Source of the DNA: Mesostigma viride | Taxonomy: Eukaryota; Streptophyta; Mesostigmatophyceae; Mesostigmatales; Mesostigmataceae | Assembly (NCBI GenBank): GCA_009746045.1 | Contig: RPFO01000041.1 | Coordinates: 9,090,348-9,127,467, forward strand | Direction: 5' to 3' | DNA: 37,120 nucleotides | Shown here: piece after piece, positions 1-8,598 of the stretch | How positions within the stretch are numbered: the first letter of the stretch is position 1 | How the letters are laid out: each line of letters opens with the position of its first letter | Notes under the pieces: generated by a model | Told to the model about the DNA's origin: nothing | Databases searched by the model: none | Seen by the model: only the letters and a program-made list of their open reading frames with translations | Made by a program: the position numbers and the translations under genes

Positions 1-1319
1 AAGCATAAGATTGTTTCGAGATTGTAGCACAATAGGGCCACTGCCCCTACTAACAATTCCAGGTCGCCAGCCATTAGCCAAATCCGGTTACATCTGCCAA
101 ACCCGCCCGGTTCAGCCGACCATCCAGGCGGCTCCCGTGAGCGGCCTTATTCCCCGCCTCACTTCGAGAAACTCTTTTCAAAGAAATCCGATTCCTACCG
201 ACCTTTATGACATAACGCTTAACAAGATTTTGTTATTCACAAATAAAATTGAGAATACATTTTAGCCAAAACCAATGTTCATCAACAAGAAAGACTGGCT
301 AATTCCAGCCCCTGGCCTGCCTAGCTTCGAGCAAACAAGTCCGGCATGTCCAATACCATGAACATCCGCTACCCGCTCTCCTTACGGAAGTTGGCCTTGT
401 CCGGATGTATGCCAACACCCAGCCAACCGCTCTCACCCTAAGCTACCGACAGTGCCCAGGCGAATCTACCATACTGACAGTCCCTGCGACGACTGTCCTC
501 GAGACAAATCCAAAAAGGCTTAACTTGTATGCCTATCTCGCCTCGACCCATGAAAACAATCTCGCAACCATCACGGAGGTTGCGGCCGGGTTGTTCTACT
601 AGTTAATCACATGAAGACAACTGCGTCGTTGTGAAGTGAAAACTGAACGAACAACGACCACAATGGCCGACTGTTCATCCTTTTAACCTGCGCAAGCTAA
701 CCTTTCCAACATGACATCAGCCAGTGACGACCAAAATACGCTGAACAAGGTGCCGCAAATCTAGCATGCGCTTTTTAACGTTAGATCAGGTGCTTGCCTG
801 ACACAAACCAAATCTCATGAACAAATCTGTCCAAGCACAAGCTAAACAACTTGTAGATATTTTGCAACACTAAAAAGCGCTGCCGCAATCAGAAATTAAC
901 CAGGCTAAATTGCCGGCCATCTCAGGCACCGCTGCTCAAAGCGTGCTGACCGTTCGCGACGTTTCACGTGTAGCCCTGGTCGTTCTCCACAAAGTCTGGT
1001 GTCCCTCGCTGTAGTCCTGGCAGAGCACGTGATCACTGGGCCGGCAGCCAGCCCAACATGCCTGGCCTGCCTTAGTGGCGCGCGCCAGCGCCTAGACTGC
1101 CCTGGTGACGACCGGTAGCCCAAATCCCCCCTTAGCCCACTGCCGCAAATGCGAACGCACTCGCACTTGGACAAATTCAGAAGATCCGCCGACGATTCAG
1201 CGGACGCGTGATTCCGCGGCGCGGCGCCAAGACAAAGCGGTAAAGTAAACCGCAAGGGTTCCACGGACGTAAAAGTCACGTCACAATAGTTTACCCGCGC
1301 GTAAATAAGCTGAACGTAA
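1..1319. other. left flank without a recognisable gene
   Basis: I see no convincing coding sequence, tRNA or intact mobile element here. The short open frames on the + strand (11-265 and 405-602) have no family resemblance and no composition that looks coding. An open frame on the minus strand (905-1319) continues from the broken adhesin gene, but its residues turn Arg/Cys-rich and patternless, so I read it as non-coding. The stretch lies beyond the end of the virus-derived gene block and may be host or transposon sequence. Confidence 0.4.
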
Positions 1320-1716
1320 TGGACCGGCACGCGACACCGCGAGTTGATAAAGCGGAGGGACTGTTTCGAGTTCAGTTCTGTCGTGTCCAGCGTAGGACAC
1401 TTGGAGGAAGTGGCCTGGGTCACGTGGTACCCGTTCGGCCCCTGGTCGTTCACTCGCATCACGTTCCCACCTGTCGTGTTTTGCTGGGTTGTGCCGGACG
1501 TGTCGCTGAACACCGTGGCGCTGTCGGCCGGATCGTACCACGCAAACATTGCGGGGTCTGTTGCCGGGTTGTAATAGTACGTGAATGACAGCGTGTTGGA
1601 TGCTGCGTTTCCAAGCCCCGACGTTGCGCCCGTCACCGTGCCAGCGCCCACGCTTACCGTCGTCGCGAAGTCCGACATGGTAGGGGTCACATCGAATGTG
1701 TACGTGGCGCCGCTTC
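1320..1716 (-). pseudogene. distal part of the Ig-repeat adhesin, with start of a lectin-like domain
   Basis: This is the downstream half of the minus-strand gene that starts at 4729, separated from it by the LTR element at 1717-3943. Reading leftward from 1716, the frame finishes the broken fourth Ig-like repeat (TYTFDVTPT, AASNTLSFTY). It then enters a segment of the form FAWYDPADSATVF ... VNDQGPNGYHVTQAT ... LNSKQSLRF. That is the usual opening of a concanavalin/LamG-type domain, in which 'W.D..D..TV' is followed by 'D.sGnG.hatQ' and 'ln...lrF'. After about 1330 the family pattern is lost although no stop occurs, so the domain is truncated or frameshifted. On the virus this would have been the tip of a receptor-binding spike; that role is inferred from the architecture only. 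Confidence 0.6.
1712..1716. repeat. target-site duplication, left copy
   Basis: GCTTC lies directly before the TG start of the left LTR. The same five bases follow the CA end of the right LTR at 3944-3948. A 5-bp duplication is typical of LTR-retrotransposon integration. Confidence 0.9.
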
Positions 1717-2381
1717 TGTCAGAGGTGAATTTCACCCTGTGTGCCCAACTGCCTGTTTACATTTGTAGTGTCTGGCCATCATGTTGTAAACGGAGGTATT
1801 AGGGTTGCGTCCCTAACAATCGCACCCGCCTGCCGTCTTTCTGGCCGATAATTAAATAGGCTTGGTAGGGCCTGCCGTGAGCTTTCCGGCACAGCTTATA
1901 GCACTGAATATAGTGCAGTATAGCAAAAGTTATGTAGTGCCGAAGTTGTAATTCCGGCACAATACTTTGCGTACCTTAGGTGCCGACGGTGTACTATCCT
2001 CGGCCGAATATTCCGTGTTGGATATTTCGTATGACTGAATCCAGTTCTAGATGCATTGTATGCCGTGTTAGTTGCTTGACATCTGGCGTTCTCCTAATCG
2101 TCAATTGTATAATTGACAGCTGGCAACTTGTGCAGAATATTCTAGAACGTGCACCGCTGCCCCAATGTGCCTTGATAAGGAAGTGACACACCTACGTTGC
2201 ACTTACCTTGCAGTCCGAGCCCAGTGTGGCTATGGATGCTATGGTCCCCACCCGGGAACCGCACCATGGCTTTGGCGGTGAAACGGTGGCAGTCCGTAAC
2301 CTAAATATGCAATGAATAAACTGATTATCAATTGTCTCAATCAGTCTTGACGACCAAGGAATTATATGAAAATTTCTGACA
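1717..2381 (+). repeat. 5' LTR of the TRIM-like element
   Basis: 665 bp with a 7-bp terminal inverted repeat TGTCAGA/TCTGACA. It holds a perfect three-unit heat-shock element at 2135-2147 and an AATAAA signal at 2315-2320, as expected for a promoter region followed by an R/U5 polyadenylation region. A 68-codon frame at 1980-2186 exists in both LTR copies, but only because the LTRs are nearly identical. Confidence 0.92.
2135..2147 (+). promoter_or_regulatory. heat-shock element in the 5' LTR
   Basis: GAATATTCTAGAA is a perfect nGAAnnTTCnnGAAn array, the binding site for a heat-shock factor trimer. It lies about 420 bp into the LTR, upstream of the AATAAA signal. The right LTR has the same site at 3697-3709. 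Heat-responsive LTR elements such as Arabidopsis ONSEN carry such sites, so heat-induced transcription is a fair inference. Confidence 0.7.
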
Positions 2382-3278
2382 CAAAGCCAGTACAGAATTC
2401 ACCCTATGGACGTCAATTAGCGAGACCCGCCTGAAAATGGCGAGAGACGTAATGTATTTCATGCATTATTATGGTTCGGAAGTTCGCGGCCGTGAGTCGC
2501 GTAATATTTGCTGGTCAGGCGTCTTGTTGAAGTCCTGCTGGCCAGCGCGTTTCCTGGAACCAGTCGCGGCTGGAGTCGCGGAAGTTTATATAAAACAATT
2601 TCCTGAATATATACATGTCGTCAGGCGTCGTTGGTTGAAGCCGGAGCCATATAATGAGCTCAGGTTCAAATCCTGCTGCCGGCGATGTCGCAAGCTAATT
2701 TTTTGGTATTTTTTCGGGCAACGCAGCGTGGAGCTGCGAATTTTTGTGCCGGAACCTGTCACTGGCCTATGCCAGTATGGGGAGTAATATGTGGTCGGCT
2801 GACCGGACGTTCATCGCGGGATTAGTAAGACGTGAATAGTCCACGCAGATGCCCAATGCGAGAACGAGGGGATCAGACCGAGAGCAGGCGTTCAGGCCGG
2901 GAGCAACTTTTTGCACCGAGTATCGCCGCCATTACCACCTGCACGATCAAAGTGCTACTCCACCAAGACCAAGAATTTTTTGCTGCTTCATCGAGCCAAG
3001 TTCGGCAATGCATCCAAGACGACATCTACTTTTATGCTGCGTTTTTTTTTTCCAGGAATGGTTTGGCCGTGGCCCTTGCCACGAGCAATGTGTTTTCTTC
3101 CCCGTGCTGAAAGCAATGGTAGCACTGTTTTGACGGGCTAGCCATGTAAGGGGGGTGTCAGAGTATGTTTATACCTGGCTGCCCTACCTAGCTTTTAGGC
3201 CCTTGCCTGAGTTGAGGGGGGAGAGACTGTTTGCCCTACCTGCGTAGTGTCTTCACTTTAGGCATTGTGCAAGGGGGG
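2382..3278 (+). other. internal region of the TRIM-like element
   Basis: 897 bp with no frame resembling gag or pol. It contains two partly repeated stretches (around 2510-2545 and 2618-2695), a 9-T run near 3040, and an exact 16-base duplication: AAGGGGGGTGTCAGAG at 3148-3163 also spans the junction of purine tract and right LTR at 3271-3286. The second copy suggests a decoy or relict LTR boundary. Nothing else is recognisable. Confidence 0.6.
3271..3278 (+). other. polypurine tract
   Basis: AAGGGGGG lies immediately before the TG of the right LTR, the normal position for the primer of plus-strand DNA synthesis. It fixes the orientation of the element. Confidence 0.75.
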
Positions 3279-3943
3279 TGTCAGAGGTGAATTTCACCCT
3301 GTGTGCCCAACTGCCTGTTTACATTTGTAGTGTCTGGCCATCATGTTGTAAACGGAGGTATTAGGGTTGCGTCCCTAACAATCGCACCCGCCTGCCGTCT
3401 TTCTGGCCGATAATTAAATAGGCTTGGTAGGGCCTGCCGTGAGCTTTCCGGCACAGCTTATAGCACTGAATATAGTGCAGTATAGCAAAAGTTATGTAGT
3501 GCCGAAGTTGTAATTCCGGCACAATACTTTGCGTACCTTAGGTGCCGACGGTGTACTATCCTCGGCCGAATATTCCGTGTTGGATATTTCGTATGACTGA
3601 ATCCAGTTCTAGATGCATTGTATGCCGTGTTAGCTGCTTGACATCTGGCGTTCTCCTAATCGTCAATTGTATAATTGACAGCTGGCAACTTGTGCAGAAT
3701 ATTCTAGAACGTGCACCGCTGCCCCAATGTGCCTTGATAAGGAAGTGACACACCTACGTTGCACTTACCTTGCAGTCCGAGCCCAGTGTGGCTATGGATG
3801 CTATGGTCCCCACCCGGGAACCGCACCATGGCTTTGGCGGTGAAACGGTGGCAGTCCGTAACCTAAATATGCAATGAATAAACTGATTATCAATTGTCTC
3901 AATCAGTCTTGACGACCAAGGAATTATATGAAAATTTCTGACA
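3279..3943 (+). repeat. 3' LTR of the TRIM-like element
   Basis: 665 bp and identical by eye to the left LTR except at 3634 (C, against T at 2072). It ends TCTGACA and is followed by the GCTTC target duplication. The heat-shock element is at 3697-3709. Confidence 0.92.
3697..3709 (+). promoter_or_regulatory. heat-shock element in the 3' LTR
   Basis: Second copy of GAATATTCTAGAA. From this LTR, activated transcription would read rightward into the minus-strand adhesin remnant, giving antisense RNA. Confidence 0.6.
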
Positions 3944-3948
3944 GCTTC
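3944..3948. repeat. target-site duplication, right copy
   Basis: GCTTC directly after the CA end of the right LTR, matching 1712-1716. Confidence 0.9.
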
Positions 3949-4729
3949 CCAGCAAGTTGGACGCGGTTCCGTTGGTCACGGTGATGTCGCCCAACAACGC
4001 GAACCCGGTAACCGACATGCTAAAAGTGGCCGTGACTGGGTAAATAGCACCCATCGGGGTTCCGGACGCAAGAGTCACGGTGAGAGGGGGCGAGTACGTG
4101 AATGACAGCGTGTTGGAAGCCGCGTTGGCGTTCCCTGTCGATGCGTCCACGACAGTTTCGGCTCCCACGCTAACGTTCGTGGCGGAGTTGGCGATGGTTG
4201 GCGTCACTTGGAAGGCGTACGACGCCCCACTTCCGGTCAGGTTGGCGGCGGTCCCGTTGGTCACGGTGATATCGCCCAACGCGAACCCCGTCACCGACCT
4301 GCTGAACGTGGCTGTCACGTCCACGGGAGTCGATGATGGCGTCGAGCCCGCGGTGGTCGCGAGGGTTACCGTTGGAGGTGGCGAATACGTGAAGACTAAC
4401 GGAGTTGCTGCGATGTTGCCGGTTCCTAGCACGCTGCTTGCTGCGTTCCCTCCAACAGTGACTGTTGTCAGTGAATAAGCTACAGCTGGAGTCACAGAGA
4501 ATGTGTAAGAGGCGCCGCTACCCGTTAAACCAGATGCAGTACCATTTATGACAACGATATCACCCAAGGTGAACCCGGTGACTGTTTCGCTGAATGTTGC
4601 TGTCATTGTAATCGGTACCGCGCTAGGATACAGTCCGTGTGTAGTTGTTAACGTGATTGACGGCGCTGTCCTTGCCGGTTTGCGCTTCTTGCGAATCAAA
4701 GCAGGACAAATACCATAATCAAACGACAT
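3944..4729 (-). pseudogene. viral adhesin with bacterial-type Ig-like repeats, split by an LTR element
   Basis: Translation starts at the ATG at 4729. After a basic leader (RKKRKPART) come three complete repeats of about 90-100 residues, each with the motifs PVTVTATFS.SVTGF.LGDI.V.NGTA..LTGSGASY.F.VTPT in spaced form and ending NTLSFTYSPP. A fourth repeat is cut at TASNLLGS by the LTR element, and the frame resumes at 1716. Repeats of this pattern are known from large secreted bacterial and viral surface proteins (Big_12-like by recall). Followed by a lectin-like domain, they suggest a stalk with a binding head. The gene is the leftmost member of the leftward virion block, behind the 56-aa gene. 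One repeat reads FALLGDI instead of FALGDI, a small in-frame change. The LTR insertion makes the gene non-functional. Confidence 0.75.
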
Positions 4730-4755
4730 GGAGCTAATATAATATCATCGTCACA

Positions 4756-4926
4756 CTATTTTTTAGAGTTTGGTAGCGGGTACTTGAAGGTGGGGAGAAG
4801 GGGCAATGCTCGTCTAGCTGGCATTGTCATGGACAGACCAGAATCTGCCATTTCAGGAATGTCAAAAATCAACTTCAACCTGTTAAACGGATTAGCTGTG
4901 ATGCTAGGGTCTCGAAAGTAGTCCAT
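4756..4926 (-). CDS. small protein next to the major capsid gene, 56 aa
   Basis: ATG at 4926 and TAG at 4756-4758 give a 56-residue frame that fits exactly between the capsid gene (ends 4955) and the adhesin gene (starts 4729). It starts MDYFRDPSIT, has a central hydrophobic patch (LKLIFDIP) and a proline/basic end (LPLLPTFKYPLPNSKK). I do not recognise a family. The reasons to accept it are its position in a tightly packed same-strand block and its balanced composition. It could be a small virion component or a capsid cement protein; that is a guess from position only. Confidence 0.6.
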   Translation of the reverse strand: MDYFRDPSITANPFNRLKLIFDIPEMADSGLSMTMPARRALPLLPTFKYPLPNSKK

Positions 4927-4954
4927 CGTTTGTCATTACACACGTATATATTTT

Positions 4955-6255
4955 TTAGAGGTACACGGCTGCCTGCCTGCCTGCAGCAATGTCCATCTTC
5001 GATTCGCATTCCGTGAAGAGGTAGGAAATACAGTCCGTTGCTCCCTTCTCGACTCGCAGCGTGACCACCGATGCAGTGCCACGAAGGTCAAGCCGCTCAT
5101 GTACTCTGGACCGGCACATGGCATATTAAGGTGACACGCCATCGTGAAGTTGTTGTTTAGCCACGTGGTAGGAGTCATGCCCTCCCGGACACAGGACAAA
5201 CATTCCCTGGTCACCGAACGCGGACAACAGATTGATCCACGCCTCGTTGCGTTCGTACGGTATCCAGGCGCTAGGTTGGATCCGTTGATGTCGTATTGGT
5301 AGGAAGTCATACCATCCGCGATGTGATTGAACATCGTATTGCCAGATGCGTTGGTCACGTCCGCGCCGGCAGCAACCTGAATCGCCAGGAGTTTGCTGGC
5401 GGACGCGGAAGACAGCGACGCCTTGATGGCATAGGGAGCGAGTCCCGAGCGACTGTTTGGTAGACTGCCACGTCCGCCACTTGAAGGAGAGAGTTCCACC
5501 CTCGGCAAGCCTGGACGAGAAAATCTGGCCCACGATATCTTCTTGGAACCTGTACGTGTCGATGCTAAAGTGGATGTTGCTCAGTTCGAAACCAACCCCC
5601 GTTCCTGCGTCAACGGCCACGACGGCACCAGCAGCTGCTTGCGCCACGCTAGGAAGCATCACCCCTCCGTCCATGAGTGTGATTCGGATCTCGATGGGGG
5701 GGAAGTGACTCAGATCCACGATCCGAGGCTCGCCGCTAAGGAATCCCAAAAAGTGGTCAATGACGCCGTCCACTGCGGTGTTTGCCTTCACGTTGTTTGT
5801 AAGAGCGCCAGCCGCATCAGCAATGACGGTGTTGTTATTCTTTGACCAACCAGCGGGAGCCTGCGCGAGATTGTACTCGACACCGCCGTGCACCGAGAGC
5901 AGCGTATGGAACAGCTGGGAGTAGTCGTTGATGCTGTCGACGGTCTGACCTCCTGCCAGTACCTCGAGGCGCCTGATGATGGAGGACGTGTACGCGGGGA
6001 ACTTTGCGAACCCCGCCGTGGTCGTGGGGGTCCCCGTGAAAAACATTGCGAAGGAGTGCAAGTCCACGAACCCGGACGTGGGCAGGCGAACCGCGACCAC
6101 GGACCCTTGTTTGATTCCGTCGCTCGCTGCAAGAGGGTGCTGAGATGGACTCGTTGAGTCGTGTGCTGACCCAGCGCCTTCACGAGGTATTGCATGGACT
6201 TGGGGATAGCGCGCGAGTACCAGGAATTGTCCGAAGCCATAGATTGTGTATACAT
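4955..6255 (-). pseudogene. major capsid protein of a polinton-like virus, frameshifted
   Basis: Read leftward from ATG 6255 (or 6240) to TAA at 4955-4957, about 433 codons. The coding sense jumps between frames at about 6140, 5460, 5260, 5185 and 5075. Segments include MASDNSWYSRAIPKSMQYLV at the N terminus, VAVRLPTSGFVDLHSFAMFF, SIIRRLEVLAGGQTVDSIND, LSHFPPIEIRITLMDGGVML, and a C-terminal stretch ending in AVYL. The pattern 'surfaces as flat strands plus I.RRLEV..GGQ.V..I.DY' and the 'FPPI.IRI.L' strand recalls the double jelly-roll capsid proteins of polinton-like viruses and virophages, which form the icosahedral shell. Length and position (before a small Ala/Gly-rich protein and a penton-like gene) agree. 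The frame changes are not in long homopolymers, so I favour real decay over sequencing error. The family call rests on recall, not a search. Confidence 0.72.
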
Positions 6256-6270
6256 TCGAATGAGATATTT

Positions 6271-6627
6271 TTACTGAAGAAGCTGGCCGAGTATGGGATT
6301 TTTTACCTTCGCTCCATCAACCCGTCTTTCGAGGTTGGACAAGGCGCTCAGACCAGTGTTTGCGACCGAGTACGCTTTCCCGAGCAGCGTACTCTTCGCG
6401 ATCATGTTGGATGGGATGTGTCCGAGCGCGGAATCGACAATGCCCGCCGCCTGTTTGGCAGCCCGCGCCCCGTCGCCAATTTTTGAGATGACTTCGCCAG
6501 CGACGTGCCCGGCTTTCTTGACAGCTGACACGATGGCCGCCCCGTCGCCGACCCTCTTGATAGCGTTGCCGGCAAACTCTCCCACGCGTCTAGCCACGTT
6601 TCCGATTGCTCCAAAATTAACTTTCAT
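6271..6627 (-). CDS. Ala/Gly-rich minor virion protein, 118 aa
   Basis: ATG at 6627, overlapping the end of the upstream gene (stop at 6617) by 11 bases. The protein is rich in Ala, Gly, Val and Lys and looks like a series of amphipathic helices: FGAIGNVARRVGEFAGNAI, AAIVSAVKKAGHVAGEVISK, AAKQAAGIVDSALGHI. Small proteins of this kind sit beside capsid genes in adenoviruses (protein VI-like), polintons and polinton-like viruses, where they act inside the virion or on membranes. That analogy is by composition and gene order. Translation from the farther upstream Met at 6690 would overlap the neighbouring gene too deeply, so I chose 6627. The frame is intact. Confidence 0.65.
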   Translation of the reverse strand: MKVNFGAIGNVARRVGEFAGNAIKRVGDGAAIVSAVKKAGHVAGEVISKIGDGARAAKQAAGIVDSALGHIPSNMIAKSTLLGKAYSVANTGLSALSNLERRVDGAKVKNPILGQLLQ

Positions 6628-7716
6628 CGTCCTCGATAGTACTAGATGGCTGAGAAATAAATCTGGTTTGTGGCTGGACGGTCCTGTCAAGGGCCATATA
6701 CTTCAAAACGCTCCCGATCTTCCTCGCCTCTATTCCCATCGCCTTCTGAGGGCTTATGCGGAAGGAGAGCTGAAGAGCCCAATCCGAGTAGACAGTTATA
6801 GGAGCGTCGTCCTCGTCGAGCAGTCGGATCGTGATGTTGCTGGGAGAGTCCTTGAGATGCTGCCACAAAGGGGTCGCTGCCTGCCAAACAATGGGTTCTA
6901 AGAACTGCGACATGTTGGGACAGACGGCCAAAAGGCCTCCATATCCCGTGCCTGTCGACGATGATATCACGTTTCCTCGAACGATGTCGCTGTATACATA
7001 CACCATTCTCAGTCTCCCATTCGTTGCTGGCCGGTTGCTAGCGAGGACACCTGTGAAAGGATATGATCCTTCCATGAGCCCCAACACCCGGCCCGTGGGC
7101 TCATCCACCGCGACAGAGAACTCGGTGGCATTTGTCACGGTAAAAGACTAGTCGCCCTGTTGTACGTGACCGAGAACCCAGGATCTACCGCCTTCAAAGC
7201 TTCCTCTATGTTTTTTCGGTTTTCGATAGTCGTGTACGAGCCGAGCGGCAAGGTCACCTTCGTAGGGGACTCGCTGCCAGACAAACGGACAGTGAAGTAT
7301 CGGTTTCCTTCGCTGATGTGAGTCTGTTCAAACGGGATGGTCATGAGGGTAAGCCCGACGTCGTGATAATCGTCAAGGAGCCCCGCCGGGATGTCCCATA
7401 CCGGATCCACTAGCGTCCCGCGAGTTCGGTTCTCCGTGCGAAGAGTGAGTGTCAGCGTTTCCTGGATGAACTCCTTCATCGGCCACTTCTTCTGACAATA
7501 GCTCAGAAGTAATTTCGTTTGTCCCAAAAACCTTGACGACGCCTCCTCAATTTTCGCCGATGCCCTTTTCATGGCGCGCTTCGTCTTCCCTGTGAGTGGC
7601 TTCTTCTTACAGTAGAGCATGGCTGCCTCAATGAACTCTCGTGGGACATTTGGATGGAGGGTCATCCATTGAGAGATCTCGAGCATCTCGGCGTCAGTGA
7701 ACAGCGGGCTGCTCAT
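6617..7716 (-). pseudogene. penton-like or minor capsid protein, one gene with a frameshift
   Basis: Two abutting frames (7716-7135 and about 7138-6617) read as one gene of about 366 codons. The first ends with VTLPLGSYTTIEN ... GFSVTYNRAT and the second begins TNATEFSVAV ... GRVLGL. In small eukaryotic DNA viruses a single conserved domain runs 'LP.GsYt...l...in...f.v.yn..t..f.vtN.t..f......grlLGf', so the break lies in the middle of that domain. A one-base loss or gain at the short T run near 7148 would restore the frame; the second frame has no ATG until 7075. The C-terminal half also has PLWQHLKDSPSNITIRLLDE followed by a beta strand. It probably formed the penton or a vertex-associated capsid protein. 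It sits between the C2H2 gene (2-base gap) and the Ala/Gly-rich gene (11-base overlap). Confidence 0.6.
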
Positions 7717-7718
7717 GT

Positions 7719-8222
7719 TTACTCTTCTGTGAGATTTTTTTCAGCGCCTTCTTTTGGAATTCCCACGACCGTGTTGTGGACCCTCCTGAGATGCAGCAGG
7801 AGGTTTTTTTCGTTTGCGAACGTGCTCTTACACCCGGGTTGTGGGCATTTCCACCTCGCGCCTCCCACCTGGACTCGTTTCCCGACAGGTACACCCGCAG
7901 GCTCCGGGGGTGCCGCCACTGCTTCATCGACGACAACCGGTTCGGGAGCCGGCGCGACAGGGGCCGGTTGGGCATACGCGGACAACGGGGGGTACGCGAC
8001 CGGTCTAGAGTTCGCCATCACTGACGCCATGAGAAGGGCATCCTTGAACCCTCGCGCCTCTGCGACCTTCCCTTTGTTCACCGCTCTTCGGACCGGCGCG
8101 CTGTGGATGACAATGGTGTTGGTCGATGAAGCGGTCACCTGCGACTGGGGTGCGACCTTACGCTTCGGTTTTCCCCTTTTACTTGAAGGACGGCGCCGTG
8201 CTGATTTCTGACGCCTTGCCAT
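7719..8222 (-). CDS. basic protein with one C2H2 zinc finger, 167 aa
   Basis: ATG at 8222. The N terminus is strongly basic (ARRQKSARRRPSSKRGKPKR), followed by a Pro/Ala-rich linker (about residues 75-110). A single classic C2H2 finger follows: C-P-Q-P-G-C with the second pair H-L-R-R-V-H, about residues 124-148. It has the expected KxFxxxxxLxxHLRxxH-type spacing. The basic tail suggests DNA binding, perhaps genome condensation or DNA attachment inside the particle, as C2H2 proteins encoded in capsid operons are thought to do. The stop is two bases before the ATG of the penton-like gene. Upstream (8223-8244) is an A/T-rich stretch that could serve as a promoter. The frame is intact. Confidence 0.75.
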   Translation of the reverse strand: MARRQKSARRRPSSKRGKPKRKVAPQSQVTASSTNTIVIHSAPVRRAVNKGKVAEARGFKDALLMASVMANSRPVAYPPLSAYAQPAPVAPAPEPVVVDEAVAAPPEPAGVPVGKRVQVGGARWKCPQPGCKSTFANEKNLLLHLRRVHNTVVGIPKEGAEKNLTEE

Positions 8223-8244
8223 TTCTGCATATAATCATAGATTT

Positions 8245-8598
8245 TTATAACGTCCAAGTGAGGGTCTTGTTAGTCGACACGGCCATTTTTCCAGCGCGCG
8301 ACTTGCAAAACGCCGTAGACAACGCTATGTTTGTTGACGTGTCAGTGGTGATGCGAGGAATCCGCAATGCGATTTCAAACACCCCGTCATCCTCCTCGTA
8401 TCCTGAAACAACATTCCAGTTGCTGCCAATTATAACGTTTACCGGCCAGACGGACAGGCCGCTAGCCGTTAAGCGATATGGGTTTGATATGTCGAGAATC
8501 GTTGGTGGGTTGTTATCAAATGTTAACCTGACAAGGATATTGGTCAACGCGGTCGGAAGAGTTAGTTCCGATTGCGTGGCCGGGTCGTGGAAAGACAT
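8245..8598 (-). CDS. small beta-rich protein, 117 aa
   Basis: The ATG at 8598-8596 overlaps the TGA of the upstream 831-codon gene (TGATG), a translational-coupling type of arrangement. An earlier Met at 8622 is possible but would add overlap. The sequence alternates short hydrophobic strands with Thr/Asn/Ser-rich turns (LTLPTALTNILVRLTFDNN, TASGLSVWPVNVIIGSNW, FEIALRIPRI). This fits a single beta-sandwich or knob. I do not recognise a family. Being coupled to the large fibre-like gene, it may be a fibre head or a capsid-associated protein. There is no signal peptide. Confidence 0.6.
   Translation of the reverse strand: MSFHDPATQSELTLPTALTNILVRLTFDNNPPTILDISNPYRLTASGLSVWPVNVIIGSNWNVVSGYEEDDGVFEIALRIPRITTDTSTNIALSTAFCKSRAGKMAVSTNKTLTWTL

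Larger units (their letters stand above)
1717..3943 (+). mobile_element. non-autonomous LTR retrotransposon (TRIM-like), 2227 bp
   Basis: Two 665-bp direct repeats (1717-2381 and 3279-3943) begin TGTCAGA and end TCTGACA. They are flanked by a GCTTC duplication and enclose only 897 bp with no gag or pol frame. A purine tract AAGGGGGG directly before the right LTR sets the element on the + strand. The base after the left LTR starts no obvious initiator-Met primer site (CAAAGCCAGTAC), so priming may use another tRNA or the site has decayed. I found one difference between the LTRs by eye (T at 2072, C at 3634), so the insertion is very recent. It sits inside the fourth Ig-like repeat of the viral adhesin gene and therefore arrived after that gene entered the genome. 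Mobilisation would need enzymes from a full-length relative elsewhere. Confidence 0.92.

Noticed and set aside
1980-2186. 68-codon ORF present twice (also at 3542-3748)
   Set aside because: Both copies lie in the LTRs; the conservation is that of the recent LTR pair, with one synonymous difference. No protein features.
2640-2690. tRNA-like sequence with GGTTCAAATCC in the LTR element
   Set aside because: A T-arm-like box and a 5-bp GCCGG/CCGGC pairing are present. The distance is about 44 bases and there is no D arm or proper anticodon arm, so it is not a tRNA gene.
5126-6100. Single 324-aa ORF as the complete capsid protein
   Set aside because: Only its first two thirds have capsid sense; the end is an out-of-frame shadow, and the sense continues in other frames to 4955.
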